NCBI RefSeq assembly: GCF_030418165.1
Contig: NZ_JAUHTQ010000014.1
Span: forward strand, 37,080 to 101,079
DNA: 64,000 nucleotides
Direction of reading: 5' to 3'
DNA from: Ureibacillus aquaedulcis
GTDB taxonomy: Bacteria; Bacillota; Bacilli; Bacillales_A; Planococcaceae
Below are positions 46,984-57,533 of the stretch, piece by piece. A model generated the notes under the pieces. That model ran no database searches. It saw only the letters and a program-made list of their open reading frames with translations, and was not told the DNA's origin. Both the position numbers and the translations under genes were made by a program. Position 1 is the stretch's first letter; the number at the start of each line of letters is the position of its first letter.

Positions 46984-49209
46984 ATGAAATTTGTGAAAAA
47001 AAATTCAATAATACTACTTGCAACGATAACGATGGCATCTTCAACACTTCCTGTTCAGGCTTCCAGTTATCCTCACGGTTCTCTAACAGAATCAGTTGTT
47101 ACATCAAATAACACTTTTAAAGGTGATAAGTTTTCAAAGCCTCAAAAACCACAAGGGACTACTGGAGAAGTAAATACAGATGCTCCTCAAGTTGATAAAA
47201 CTTTATCGGCAGTGGATAATGGTGGAAATGCCAATGATTCTATCTTAAAGAATGTAGCTGCAACTAATCCTTTTATTAGTATTTTAGATGGTTTTGATCA
47301 AATATGGTCTTTAAATCAACCAGATTGGAGAGACGGATCAGCGTTAACTAAACCTGGTGCAATTGGTGAGGTTGCCAATTATGGTGACGGACCTACAGTT
47401 TATTTTGATGGATATAAAAATGATAAGACAAAAGTAGTAGCAGATAAAAAGACATATGCCAACGAAGAAATCAGAGATTCAGAGACTTGGAAAACCAATA
47501 TAAAATATGTGGAAGAGGTTACTAAAAACAGAACTGACGAAGAGGCATTAGCGGCCTATTACGATGATCAAAGAGATAAGATATATAGCATGATAGAAGC
47601 TTTTGGGCCTTTGGCTAATACCTACGTTGATATCGTTAAACCGGTCACAAGTGTTGTTAGAACAACGGAGGACATGAATATAGTATTGGAAGAAACAACT
47701 GTTGAAGACCAGAGCCAAGGAATGGGACAATGGAAGGACTCTGAACTCTCAGATGCAATGGATTTAGTACATTTAATTAGATTTAGGAATCCTTCTTCGT
47801 CAAATCCTTCCAAATACTTTTTCTCTTCTCCAAGACCGTACAGAATGAATTCAAATGGAGAAGTGAAAGAAGTGGTTGATAAGAATGGGTTGCCTGTTTG
47901 GGAAACCCTCGGCAGCGGTAGAAGTACAGTAGAAGAATTACCTTCAGGTGGCAAAAAAGAAACCGGAGAAAGACATTACCAACAATATGAATCGAATGTG
48001 GAAGTAATTCCTGCGTTGGAATATGTCAAAAGAAAAGCAGAAGACGGAAGAGGTAAAGACGGAGCTTTTCCAAGTGGGCATACAAGTGCAGCTTATTTGT
48101 CAACATTCGGATTTGCATATGCAACACCGGAAAGATATGCTGAATTTTTAACAAGAGCAGCTCAAATGGGAGAAAATAGAATAGTGACCGGAATGCATTC
48201 TCCACTTGATGTTATAGGAGCAAGAATACAATCTACAGCAATGACTGCCTATGCATACAACCTTGCAGAAAATAAAGAGGTATTGGATAAGGCTTATGAA
48301 AATGCTGGAGAAGTATTCGGTGAAGTAGCTGAATCAAAAAATATGAGCTTATACGAATACGCACATACGGTAACAGAGGCTTATAAGTTTGAAAGTGCGT
48401 ACGATGAAGAAAAGTGGGAAAATCATGAAGCAAATAAAGCTTTCTATAGAGAAAAACTTACTTACGGATTACCTCAAACAGGGATAAAAGGTTTAGACCC
48501 TGTAGTACCTAAAGGGGCAGAAGTTTTATTGGAAACTCGTCAGCCTTATTTAACAGATAAGCAACGTAGAGAAGTACTGTATACTACAGAGATTGAGTCA
48601 GGCTACCCATTGATAGATGAATCAAATGGTTGGGGAAGACTTGATTTGGTAACAGCATCTGATGGATATGGTGCGTTTTTAAGCAACGTAACCGTGGATA
48701 TGGATGCTTCAAAAGGAAGATTTCATGCACATGATTGGTGGAGAAATGATATTACCGGCAAAGGTATGCTTACCAAGCAAGGGACAGGAACGCTTACATT
48801 AACAGGAAATAATAGTTACTCAGGAGGCACATTGCTGCAAGGCGGAACGTTGGAAGCTACTTCTAGGACTGCTTTTGGTGAAGGCGATCTTTATGTAGAA
48901 AACGGTACATTGTTAGTTAATGTAGATGGATCTTTAGATTTAAAAGGCAATTTAACAATGGAAGCTGGAAACCTAGATATTGCAATGGAAAATGACTACA
49001 GTCAACTAAATGTTGAGGGACTTTTATATCTTGATGGTGGAAACCTGAATCTGGATCTTTCTAATTATAAAAGAGAAAAGGCTACAAACATTACTTTAAT
49101 GACTGCCGACAAGGTGATAGGTAAATTCGATAATGTAACTGCTGATGGTTATAAGGTAACTGTCACTTATAGAAATAATAGTGTCGTTGCACATATCAAA
49201 GCTAAATAA
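46984..49209 (+). CDS. Secreted PAP2/class A acid phosphatase with autotransporter-type beta repeats
   Basis: 741 residues. A signal peptide (SIILLATITMASSTLPVQA) precedes a PAP2 phosphatase domain with the three motifs in order: KYFFSSPRP near 277, PSGHTS near 362, and NRIVTGMHSPLD near 398. The C-terminal part, about 595-740, contains the repeat GTGTLTLTGNNSYSGGTLLQ-GGTLEA, the passenger-associated transport repeat of Gram-negative autotransporters. No beta-barrel follows and no sorting or SLH signal is visible. AAGGAG is 13 bases before the ATG, which is long. The combination suggests acquisition from a diderm or Fusobacteria/anaerobic Firmicute lineage. Confidence 0.85.
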   Translation: MKFVKKNSIILLATITMASSTLPVQASSYPHGSLTESVVTSNNTFKGDKFSKPQKPQGTTGEVNTDAPQVDKTLSAVDNGGNANDSILKNVAATNPFISILDGFDQIWSLNQPDWRDGSALTKPGAIGEVANYGDGPTVYFDGYKNDKTKVVADKKTYANEEIRDSETWKTNIKYVEEVTKNRTDEEALAAYYDDQRDKIYSMIEAFGPLANTYVDIVKPVTSVVRTTEDMNIVLEETTVEDQSQGMGQWKDSELSDAMDLVHLIRFRNPSSSNPSKYFFSSPRPYRMNSNGEVKEVVDKNGLPVWETLGSGRSTVEELPSGGKKETGERHYQQYESNVEVIPALEYVKRKAEDGRGKDGAFPSGHTSAAYLSTFGFAYATPERYAEFLTRAAQMGENRIVTGMHSPLDVIGARIQSTAMTAYAYNLAENKEVLDKAYENAGEVFGEVAESKNMSLYEYAHTVTEAYKFESAYDEEKWENHEANKAFYREKLTYGLPQTGIKGLDPVVPKGAEVLLETRQPYLTDKQRREVLYTTEIESGYPLIDESNGWGRLDLVTASDGYGAFLSNVTVDMDASKGRFHAHDWWRNDITGKGMLTKQGTGTLTLTGNNSYSGGTLLQGGTLEATSRTAFGEGDLYVENGTLLVNVDGSLDLKGNLTMEAGNLDIAMENDYSQLNVEGLLYLDGGNLNLDLSNYKREKATNITLMTADKVIGKFDNVTADGYKVTVTYRNNSVVAHIKAK

Positions 49210-49233
49210 TAGCAATTGGTAATTCGATAATCT

Positions 49234-49262
49234 AAACTGCCGACTATGGTCGGCAGTTTTTT
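49234..49262 (+). terminator. Rho-independent terminator
   Basis: AAACTGCCGAC pairs exactly with GTCGGCAGTTT around TATG, followed by a T run. Confidence 0.95.
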
Positions 49263-49454
49263 CGTGCGTCGGAACTCATCCATTACGTCTGTTTCTTTAA
49301 ATTACATCATTACAATACTTTATCTGCCCCGTGCATTTAAAGCGTCCTGAGGCAGTATGTTTCAGCTTCTTATTAAAATGATGAGAGCCAGTAAAAATCT
49401 ACTGACTCTCCCCGAATAAATATATACTAAAAAGTTCACTCAAACTTGTTTCTA

Positions 49455-49874
49455 TCAAACATATAACTTATTATTAAACGCTTTCACAGCAGCCTCTGCA
49501 ACTTGAACATCATGAGCAACCGTACTGCCGCTAACTCCCACAGCCCCTATCACTTTTCCATTACTGATAAGAGGAATTCCACCACCGAAAACGACAAGAC
49601 GTCCATTATTTGTTGTATTCAAACCATAAAGTTCAGCTGCAGGAACCGTTGCTTGCGCTAGGTTTGAAGTAGGCATTTTTAACGCAACTGATGTCCAAGC
49701 CTTATTTTGGGCAATGTCAATGCTTGCTAACCAGGCATCATCCATGCGGTGGGTAGCAATCATATTTCCACCCTCATCAACGATTGAAATAACCATGGAA
49801 ACTCCAATTTTCTTTGCTTCTTCTTCAGCACCTGAAATGATTTCTTTGGCCAACTCTAATGTAATGTTACTCAT
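49455..49874 (-). CDS. GlcG/HbpS-family heme-degrading-like protein (DUF336)
   Basis: 139 residues with the family motifs SIVDEGGNMIATHRMDDAWLAS and FGGGIPLISNGKVIGAVGVSG. Members bind heme or cobalamin, or are encoded next to oxidation pathways; the activity here is unknown. It lies 33 bases downstream of the formaldehyde dehydrogenase gene on the same strand, probably an operon. GGAGG precedes the ATG. Confidence 0.85.
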   Translation of the reverse strand: MSNITLELAKEIISGAEEEAKKIGVSMVISIVDEGGNMIATHRMDDAWLASIDIAQNKAWTSVALKMPTSNLAQATVPAAELYGLNTTNNGRLVVFGGGIPLISNGKVIGAVGVSGSTVAHDVQVAEAAVKAFNNKLYV

Positions 49875-49907
49875 AATATTGGACCTCCTAATTTTAAATT
49901 GCCTATC

Positions 49908-51125
49908 TTATTTAGTTAAAATTCCATGAGGATCAATGACAAACTTCTTGGAAGCCCCTTGATCAAATTCAGCATATGCAGCCGGTGCTTGATCCAAGGA
50001 AATCGGTGTTGCATTTACAGCTTTCGCAATTTGAGCTCTGCCACTCAGGATAGCCATCATTAAGTCACGGTGGTATTTCATAACCGGTGTTTGTCCAGTT
50101 ACGAAAGTATGGGCCTTAGCCCATCCAAGCCCCAAACGAACTTTTAAAGTACCGATTTTCGCATCCTCATCTACCGCACCAGGATCACCTGTAACATATA
50201 GACCTGGAATACCAAGTCGCCCTCCAGCACGGGTAACTTCCATTATGGAGTTTAAAACAGTAGCTGGAGCTTCACCTGTTCCTTTACCATGTCCATGTGC
50301 TTCAAAACCAACACAGTCAATCGCACAATCGACCTCTGGAACTCCTAGAATCTGTTCAATCTGCTCTCCGAGATTAGGATGTTCGCTAAGATTTACCGTT
50401 TCACAACCGAAGCTCCTAGCCTGTGCAAGTCGCTCACTATTTAGGTCACCAACGATAACAACGGAGGCCCCTAAAAGTTGGGCAGAATGGGCTGCAGCCA
50501 AACCTACTGGTCCAGCTCCAGCTACATATACAGTAGCACCAGGCTTCACACCGGCACTTACCGCACCGTGATAACCTGTTGGGAATATATCAGAAAGCAT
50601 TGTTAGATCAAGGATTTTTTCCAGGGCCTGATCCTTATCTGGAAATTTCAGCAACTGGAAGTCTGCATAGGGAACCATTACATACTCGGATTGCCCACCT
50701 ACCCATCCACCCATGTCTACGTAGCCGTAAGCAGAACCAGGGCGATCTGGATTAACATTTTCGCAAATATGTGTATGCTGTTCTTTGCAACTGCGGCAAC
50801 GGCCACAAGCAATATTAAATGGTACGGATACAAGATCCCCTTTTTTGATGAATTCGACATCTCGTCCTACTTCAATGACTTCACCCGTAATCTCATGACC
50901 TAGAACAAGCCCTGAAGGAGCAGTTGTCCGACCCCGAACCATATGTTGGTCACTTCCACAAATATTCGTTGTAACAACCTTAAGAATTACGCCATGGTCA
51001 CACTTACGACCAACATTTAAAGGATTTACTCCTGGTCCATCTCTTAAGATTAGGTCCGGGTAGCCAATATCTTCAACAGCTACTTGTCCTGTCCCCCTGT
51101 AAACTACGGCTCTGTTTCCTGTCAT
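49908..51125 (-). CDS. fdhA: Glutathione-independent formaldehyde dehydrogenase
   Basis: 405 residues, zinc alcohol dehydrogenase superfamily. Catalytic Zn ligand region NICGSDQHMVRGR with GHEITGEV; structural Zn four-cysteine loop CGRCRSCKEQHTHIC; NAD Rossmann motif GAGPVGLAAA. The N-terminus (RAVVYRGTGQVAVEDI) and the insert AYGYVDMGGWVGGQSEY match the Pseudomonas putida-type enzyme, which oxidises formaldehyde to formate without glutathione. It is divergent from an HxlR-type regulator. GGAGGGGG precedes the ATG. Confidence 0.9.
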   Translation of the reverse strand: MTGNRAVVYRGTGQVAVEDIGYPDLILRDGPGVNPLNVGRKCDHGVILKVVTTNICGSDQHMVRGRTTAPSGLVLGHEITGEVIEVGRDVEFIKKGDLVSVPFNIACGRCRSCKEQHTHICENVNPDRPGSAYGYVDMGGWVGGQSEYVMVPYADFQLLKFPDKDQALEKILDLTMLSDIFPTGYHGAVSAGVKPGATVYVAGAGPVGLAAAHSAQLLGASVVIVGDLNSERLAQARSFGCETVNLSEHPNLGEQIEQILGVPEVDCAIDCVGFEAHGHGKGTGEAPATVLNSIMEVTRAGGRLGIPGLYVTGDPGAVDEDAKIGTLKVRLGLGWAKAHTFVTGQTPVMKYHRDLMMAILSGRAQIAKAVNATPISLDQAPAAYAEFDQGASKKFVIDPHGILTK

Positions 51126-51351
51126 TCTTTTTCCCCCTCCATTTTTCTTACCTAAATTACGTAGTTCTTTTCATCCCAAATTGATAGAGTTATCTCAAGT
51201 TGCTTACTCCATTTTATGAAGGTTAATATTCTAAATATTCTCTATCTTAAATTTATTCTAAAAAATAGTTCCTTTCTTTGGAAGAACGCACTTTTTTGTG
51301 AGAAAGTTACTTAAAGGATACTTTTTGATTAAAAGGGGGCAGAAGTATTTG

Positions 51352-51711
51352 ATGAACGATTTACGAAGGGAAGTTAGAAAGAAAATTGAGAATGGTGAAT
51401 TTAATTGTGAAAAGGAATTAACCTTATCCATCATTAGCGGCAAATGGAAAATTACGATTATTTACTATCTAGGCACAGATGGGACATTACGTTTTAGTGA
51501 AATTAAACACTTATTTCCAAAAATCACGCATAAGGTATTAACAACCCAAGTTAGAGAGTTAGAGGAAGATGGCATTATTCAAAGGAGAGTATTCCCGGAA
51601 GTTCCTCCACGAGTAGAATATTCATTGACAGAACTAGGTCAAAGCTTGATGCCAATTGTTTTAATGATGTATGAGTGGGGCAAGCAAAATTTAAAATCCT
51701 TCAATAAGTAA
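51352..51711 (+). CDS. HxlR-family transcriptional regulator
   Basis: About 119 residues from ATG 51352. Winged-helix HxlR fold: NCEKELTLSIISGKWKITII, LRFSEIKHLFPKITHKVLTTQVRELEEDGII, then VEYSLTELGQSL. Cys19 sits where HypR/YodB and HxlR carry a redox- or aldehyde-sensing cysteine. It is divergent from fdhA, and B. subtilis HxlR activates formaldehyde detoxification, so control of fdhA is a good inference. The start is uncertain: GGGGG is 12 bases upstream of this ATG and 9 upstream of a TTG. Confidence 0.8.
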   Translation: MNDLRREVRKKIENGEFNCEKELTLSIISGKWKITIIYYLGTDGTLRFSEIKHLFPKITHKVLTTQVRELEEDGIIQRRVFPEVPPRVEYSLTELGQSLMPIVLMMYEWGKQNLKSFNK

Positions 51712-52044
51712 GATGATCACCGGAAGATTTCTTACGGTTTCTAAGTTTTATAGTTTTATAGGCTATGCCAGTTAGTAAGCCCGAAATCGTTCTAGCAGTA
51801 CCAGCTAGTAGTTACGAATTATAATCGGTCGAATTGTTGAAGAAACTAAAACTTCACTAGCAGCTAAGAAACGGTAAGCACGAAACATTAAAATGACGTG
51901 AATAAACCATTATATAATCAACAGACAAGCCCTGTGAGCAAACTCTGAAGTGATTTGACGGCTAAAACTAGAGAAAGAGAAACAGGCTTAGAAGAAACCT
52001 ATAGGGGGCTTAAGAAAGCCCCTGGTTCTTCCACTAAAGATTAT
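51712..52044. other. Intergenic stretch, no gene supported
   Basis: A hairpin at about 51986-52031 (AGAAACC...GGGGCTT / AAGCCCC...GGTTCTT) has no T run. The rest shows short protein-like fragments broken by stops, and may be decayed coding sequence. Confidence 0.4.
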
Positions 52045-52112
52045 CTCCACGTAACAAAAGAAATGAAAAAAGAAGCTTCCCAAAAGTTTTCACAACTAAT
52101 GAGAAGCTTCAA
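52045..52112. repeat. Dispersed ~67-bp element, copy C (intact arms)
   Basis: GAAGCTTC occurs on both sides of the invariant AAAAGTTTTCACAACTAATG core, preceded by CTCCACGTAACAAAAG and an A run. It lies downstream of groEL, after the hairpin array. Confidence 0.85.
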
Positions 52113-52217
52113 TTAAAATCCTCTATGTTAGCAAAATGTTAGCAAATCACTTTCATCTTACATACAAACCCAATAATAACAAGTAATTTTAAGGAACGCG
52201 GACTAAACCCGCCACTT

Positions 52218-52372
52218 ATCAGCAATACCGCCACGTCCTGTGGCAATGCTGATATGACTTACATCGTGTAAGCCTCTGCGGCAACGTCCGCATGACCAAC
52301 TTCGTGCGCGAAGGAACTTAGGCAAAGAACGCAACGTCCTGTTGCAAAGCCTAAGCCACCACATCCGTGTGG
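52218..52372. repeat. Array of six short hairpins after groEL
   Basis: Stems, in order: GCCAC/GTGGC (52230-52244) inside ATCAGCA/TGCTGAT; CTTACA/TGTAAG (52258-52272); TGCGG/CCGCA (52277-52292); CTTCG/CGAAG (52300-52313); GCAAC/GTTGC (52331-52345) inside CTTAGGC/GCCTAAG; CCACA/TGTGG (52359-52372). Loops are 3-6 bases, often GTCCT. The array begins four bases after the groEL stop. Confidence 0.9.
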
Positions 52373-52375
52373 AAG

Positions 52376-54019
<1,644 letters not shown>

Positions 54020-54109
54020 TTATTATTCTATTCAAAATCAAAAGTAGCATGTGAGCGCCGTAAAGGTTATGTATGGCGCCCTTTTTGCTTAAGATTAACT
54101 TTCAAATTA

Positions 54110-54394
54110 TTAGCCGATAATAGCCAATACATCACTTTCGCGAAGGATTAAATATTCTTTGCCTTCATATTTCACTTCTGTGCCTGAGTATTTAGAGAAG
54201 ATGATGCGATTCCCTTCTTTCACATCAAGCTCGACGCGTGTGCCGTTATCTAGTACACGACCAGTTCCCACAGCAACTACATTACCTTCTTGTGGTTTTT
54301 CTTTTGCTGAATCTGGAAGTACAAGACCTGATGCTGTAATTTCTTCCACCTCAACTAGTTCGATAATGATACGATCACCTAATGGTCTTAACAA
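54110..54394 (-). CDS. groES: GroES co-chaperonin
   Basis: 94 residues: [17 protein letters not shown], the mobile-loop segment [17 protein letters not shown], and [21 protein letters not shown]. It caps GroEL. First gene of the operon; heat-shock control by HrcA through the CIRCE site just upstream. The family N-terminus begins at TTG 54394, with GGAGG 9 bases upstream. Confidence 0.97.
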   Translation of the reverse strand: MLRPLGDRIIIELVEVEEITASGLVLPDSAKEKPQEGNVVAVGTGRVLDNGTRVELDVKEGNRIIFSKYSGTEVKYEGKEYLILRESDVLAIIG

Positions 54395-54434
54395 GTGAAA
54401 CAACCTCCTACAAGTTATAATTTATATAATTTTA

Positions 54435-54500
54435 TTAGCACTCTCTACTTAGGAGTGCTAACACAATTATTATAATAATGAATTACTTTTCCATTTGCAA
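54435..54500 (-). promoter_or_regulatory. groE promoter and CIRCE operator
   Basis: The CIRCE operator is at 54435-54461: TTAGCACTC, nine bases, GAGTGCTAA, a perfect match to the HrcA site. Upstream on the minus strand are TTGCAA (54495-54500) and TATTAT with 17 bases between, a SigA promoter. Confidence 0.95.
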
Positions 54501-54691
54501 GCCAGAAGCCTAAAAAATTTTGTTTTCTCTCCACATTCATCTACAATAGAAGCATAGAGTATCATAACTAAAACTTACCGGTGATAGTTTATCTACTTAC
54601 TTTTCCGGATATACGTTTAATTTAATTTTTAAGCGCAATCGGGGACTCACAAAGTTTTTCACACTAGATTTAGAAAGAGGGAAATATTCTA

Positions 54692-55402
54692 TTGAGCACT
54701 TCTACAAAAATTCAAACTCAAAAAACTGCCTTCTATGTTTTAATCACTTACATAGTCATGCAATTATCTGGCTTTCTATTAAGAATTCAACCTATTAAGT
54801 CATTCTTCCTGCAATTTTTTTCACAAGATGGAAATGAAGAAATTGCGCTGGCTGGATGGTGGTCCACAATCTCATTTGCAATTGCATTCTTAGTTTGTAT
54901 ATTCTTAATCTCTAAAAATAAGAACTTCTGGAATATATTTAAGGGAGAAAAATCTTCAATTCCTGTTGCAATCGGTTGGGGGATTATAGGTTTTTTCCTA
55001 GTTTTTCTTGGACAGACGATCGGGGCCATCATTGAGACCGGGCTTGGCATTCAACAAGGCTCCGAGAATACGGAAACAATTATTCTTTTAACAGAAGTTG
55101 CCCCGATCATGATACTCGCTACAGTTATTCTGGGACCAATATTAGAAGAACTTGTTTTCCGGCGCGTAGTGTTTGGTTCTATTGTTCAAACACAAAGTTT
55201 CTGGGTTGCAGGAATTATCAGTTCTATCATTTTTGCCCTGATACACCTTGATTTTACACACATCATTTTATATACCATCAGCGGGTTTATCTTTGCGTTT
55301 TTATATTATAAGACACGTCGATTACTAACATCGATTATCGCTCATATGATGTTGAACGGTTTTGTAACTATTGTCCAAATGAACGCCCACTTATTTCAAT
55401 AG
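54692..55402 (+). CDS. CPBP-family intramembrane metalloprotease
   Basis: 236 residues with about seven helices. Abi/CPBP motifs: LEELVFRR near 151 (EExxxR), ALIHLDFTH, and AHMMLNGF. Members are site-2-type proteases or immunity proteins for peptides; the target is unknown. Codon 1 is TTG with GAGGG about 10 bases upstream. It is monocistronic and ends at the terminator shared with tatC. Confidence 0.85.
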   Translation: MSTSTKIQTQKTAFYVLITYIVMQLSGFLLRIQPIKSFFLQFFSQDGNEEIALAGWWSTISFAIAFLVCIFLISKNKNFWNIFKGEKSSIPVAIGWGIIGFFLVFLGQTIGAIIETGLGIQQGSENTETIILLTEVAPIMILATVILGPILEELVFRRVVFGSIVQTQSFWVAGIISSIIFALIHLDFTHIILYTISGFIFAFLYYKTRRLLTSIIAHMMLNGFVTIVQMNAHLFQ

Positions 55403-55442
55403 TTTTGATTAATGTCTAACCTGGATAAATTCTTATCATAAC

Positions 55443-55490
55443 AAAAAGCCTATTTTCAAAAGAATTCATCTTTGAAAATAGGCTTTAAAA
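55443..55490. terminator. Bidirectional terminator
   Basis: AAAGCCTATTTTCAAA pairs exactly with TTTGAAAATAGGCTTT. It lies between the CPBP gene and tatC. Confidence 0.9.
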
Positions 55491-56318
55491 TTATTGTCGA
55501 TTATTCATTTCCTCAATTTGACGGCGCTGTTCAGCCAGTAAGTCTTCTACCTGTATTCTCTCTGCGATTTCCTTCTCTTCCTGCAAACGCTTTTCTTCGG
55601 CCACTTGGTATTTTTTATAACCTATCCGCGCAATCACTATACTGATCTCATATAAAACGAACAATGGAATTGAAATCAAAATATAGGAAATAATATCGGG
55701 CGGCGCTACCAATACAGCGAGTACGAATAAAACAAAGTAAGAATACTTGCGCAGCTTCACCATAAGCTGAGGATTCAAGATTCCCAACCGTGCCAAGAAA
55801 AGCATTACCACTGGCAATTCGAAGATGATGCCGAATGGAACGACCAATTTAAATAAGAATCCAAAATATTCATTAATCCCAATTGTTTGTTGAATATCAA
55901 GATCATCTGATAATTGCATCATGAAGTTCATGACGTTTGGGAATAAAATATAATAGCCAAATGCCAGTCCAACAACGAATAATAAAAATGCATACGGAAT
56001 GTATTTTAACGTTGCTTTTCTTTCGGCTTCATGCAGCCCGGGTGTGATAAACGCCCAAAGCTGATATAAAAGAATGGGCGATGTAATGATCAGCGCCACT
56101 ATAAATGTAACTTCCAAATAAACAGTAAGTGGATCACCTACATTGAAAGCGTTTAAAGTCAATTGCTCTGCTTGTTCGCTATACTGAATATATTTGATAA
56201 TCGGCTTTGCAAAATAAAAGCTCACAATTAAGGAAAGAATAAAGAAAATTGCACATATGAATAAGCGCTTTCTTAATTCTTCTATATGTTCAATAACAGT
56301 GAGATCTTTTGGATTCAT
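55491..56318 (-). CDS. tatC: TatC, twin-arginine translocase core
   Basis: About 275 residues with six TM helices. Family landmarks: VIEHIEELRKRLF at the N-terminus (Tat signal binding) and FGFLFKLVVPFGIIFELPVV. A charged coiled-coil tail (~30 residues, Glu/Arg/Gln) is longer than in most TatC. It exports folded proteins such as the Tat-signal dehydrogenase subunit at 21.4-22.2 kb. It lies 19 bases downstream of tatA. The start is ATG 56318 or 56330; neither has a strong ribosome site. Confidence 0.95.
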   Translation of the reverse strand: MNPKDLTVIEHIEELRKRLFICAIFFILSLIVSFYFAKPIIKYIQYSEQAEQLTLNAFNVGDPLTVYLEVTFIVALIITSPILLYQLWAFITPGLHEAERKATLKYIPYAFLLFVVGLAFGYYILFPNVMNFMMQLSDDLDIQQTIGINEYFGFLFKLVVPFGIIFELPVVMLFLARLGILNPQLMVKLRKYSYFVLFVLAVLVAPPDIISYILISIPLFVLYEISIVIARIGYKKYQVAEEKRLQEEKEIAERIQVEDLLAEQRRQIEEMNNRQ

Positions 56319-56337
56319 TGAGATAGACATCCTTAGC

Positions 56338-56562
56338 TTACTTGTTTTCTTTTTCTAGGTCTTTTTGTTCGATGACATTAGCGCTCTTTTTCTTTTCGTC
56401 TTCGTCATCTAATAACCCACTAGTTCCCTTTTTGAACTCACGCAAAGTTGTACCCATCGCTCTGCCTAACTCCGGCAGTTTTTTTGGTCCAAAAACTAAT
56501 AGGGCTACTACACAAATAATAACTACGGCAAATGGTGAAATTGCATTTAAATGCATAACCAT
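56338..56562 (-). CDS. tatA: TatA, twin-arginine translocase pore subunit
   Basis: 74 residues. One N-terminal TM helix ([15 protein letters not shown]), then the invariant [23 protein letters not shown] amphipathic segment and an acidic/basic tail. Forms the TatAC pair typical of Firmicutes. ATG 56562 has GGAGGTG 6 bases upstream. Confidence 0.96.
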   Translation of the reverse strand: MVMHLNAISPFAVVIICVVALLVFGPKKLPELGRAMGTTLREFKKGTSGLLDDEDEKKKSANVIEQKDLEKENK

Positions 56563-56642
56563 TGTAGCCACCTCCTCTATTATATGTACATTTTATCTCA
56601 TCTTGTCGCAATTTGCTAATGGATAAATTTTAAGACTTTGTG

Positions 56643-57275
56643 TCAATCACTGTTTCGAATCAAGTAGATTAATGCCTCTAGTTCGACAGATAAATCGATA
56701 TTCATCATCTTTAAGGAATCTGGTACATTTAACCGTACCGGTGTAAAGTTCAATATCCCTTTTGCATCAATCGCAACCAACCGGTCCGCTACGTTTTGTG
56801 CGGATCGCGAAGATACCGTTAAGATGGCTAATTCCGCGTTATATTCATGATACATTTCCTCTAGACGATCTGGATGGTAAACGGGTATCCCATTAACTTC
56901 CATACCATCGCGCGGTGCTTTCGAGTCAAATGCAACAACAATCCTCGTATTGTGGTTCTTTTGGAAATTGTATTTTAAAAAGGCGTTTCCTAAGTTCCCT
57001 ACACCGATTAAGGCCACATTCGCTCCTTCATCTTGATCAAGTGTTTGTCTAAAAAACTCAAGCAAGTAAAGAACATCATATCCATATCCCTTTTTGCCAA
57101 GAGCGCCAAAATAAGAAAAGTCTCTTCGAATTGTTGCAGAATCAATTTTCATTGCTTCACTCAATTCTTGCGAAGAAATCCTCCTCTTTCCTTCATTGGC
57201 GAAATTTTGCAAAAAGCGGTAATAGAGTGGAAGTCTTTTGGTAGTTGCTTGAGGAATTTTCATGTCTTGCTTCAC
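56643..57275 (-). CDS. rex: Rex, NADH-sensing redox repressor
   Basis: About 210 residues. The winged helix contains [17 protein letters not shown] and [22 protein letters not shown]. The Rossmann domain has [14 protein letters not shown]. It represses fermentation and low-oxygen respiration genes when NAD+ is high. The start is GTG 57275 with GGGGGAT about 6 bases upstream; the longer frame has no site. It is adjacent to tatA as in Bacillus (rex-tatAy region). Confidence 0.95.
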   Translation of the reverse strand: MKQDMKIPQATTKRLPLYYRFLQNFANEGKRRISSQELSEAMKIDSATIRRDFSYFGALGKKGYGYDVLYLLEFFRQTLDQDEGANVALIGVGNLGNAFLKYNFQKNHNTRIVVAFDSKAPRDGMEVNGIPVYHPDRLEEMYHEYNAELAILTVSSRSAQNVADRLVAIDAKGILNFTPVRLNVPDSLKMMNIDLSVELEALIYLIRNSD

Positions 57276-57533
57276 ACAATTATCCCCCGATCTATTTCCC
57301 AAACTGACTGTTTTTATTTTTTCTGTATAAGTGATTATAGCCTATATCTCCAATTTTACTAGCCTTATCTCTCGGAACTCAAAATTCCTTTGTGCAGGTT
57401 CGATAAAACGCTTGTGAAATTTATATAATTCAAAATCGTTTTCATCTTACTAAACATGCACAAATAAGTAAAGCATCCACATTGCGCAAGGATTCTTCAT
57501 CTATTACACTAATGATAGAACTGAGGTGTTAAA

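Noticed and set aside
52218..52372. Hairpin array considered as a CRISPR array or riboswitch
   Set aside because: There are no identical direct repeats with unique spacers, and it lies after groEL rather than before a gene.
57405..57440. Rex operator between rex and ydiF
   Set aside because: TTGTGAA is present, but the opposite half is TTCAAAA at the wrong distance.
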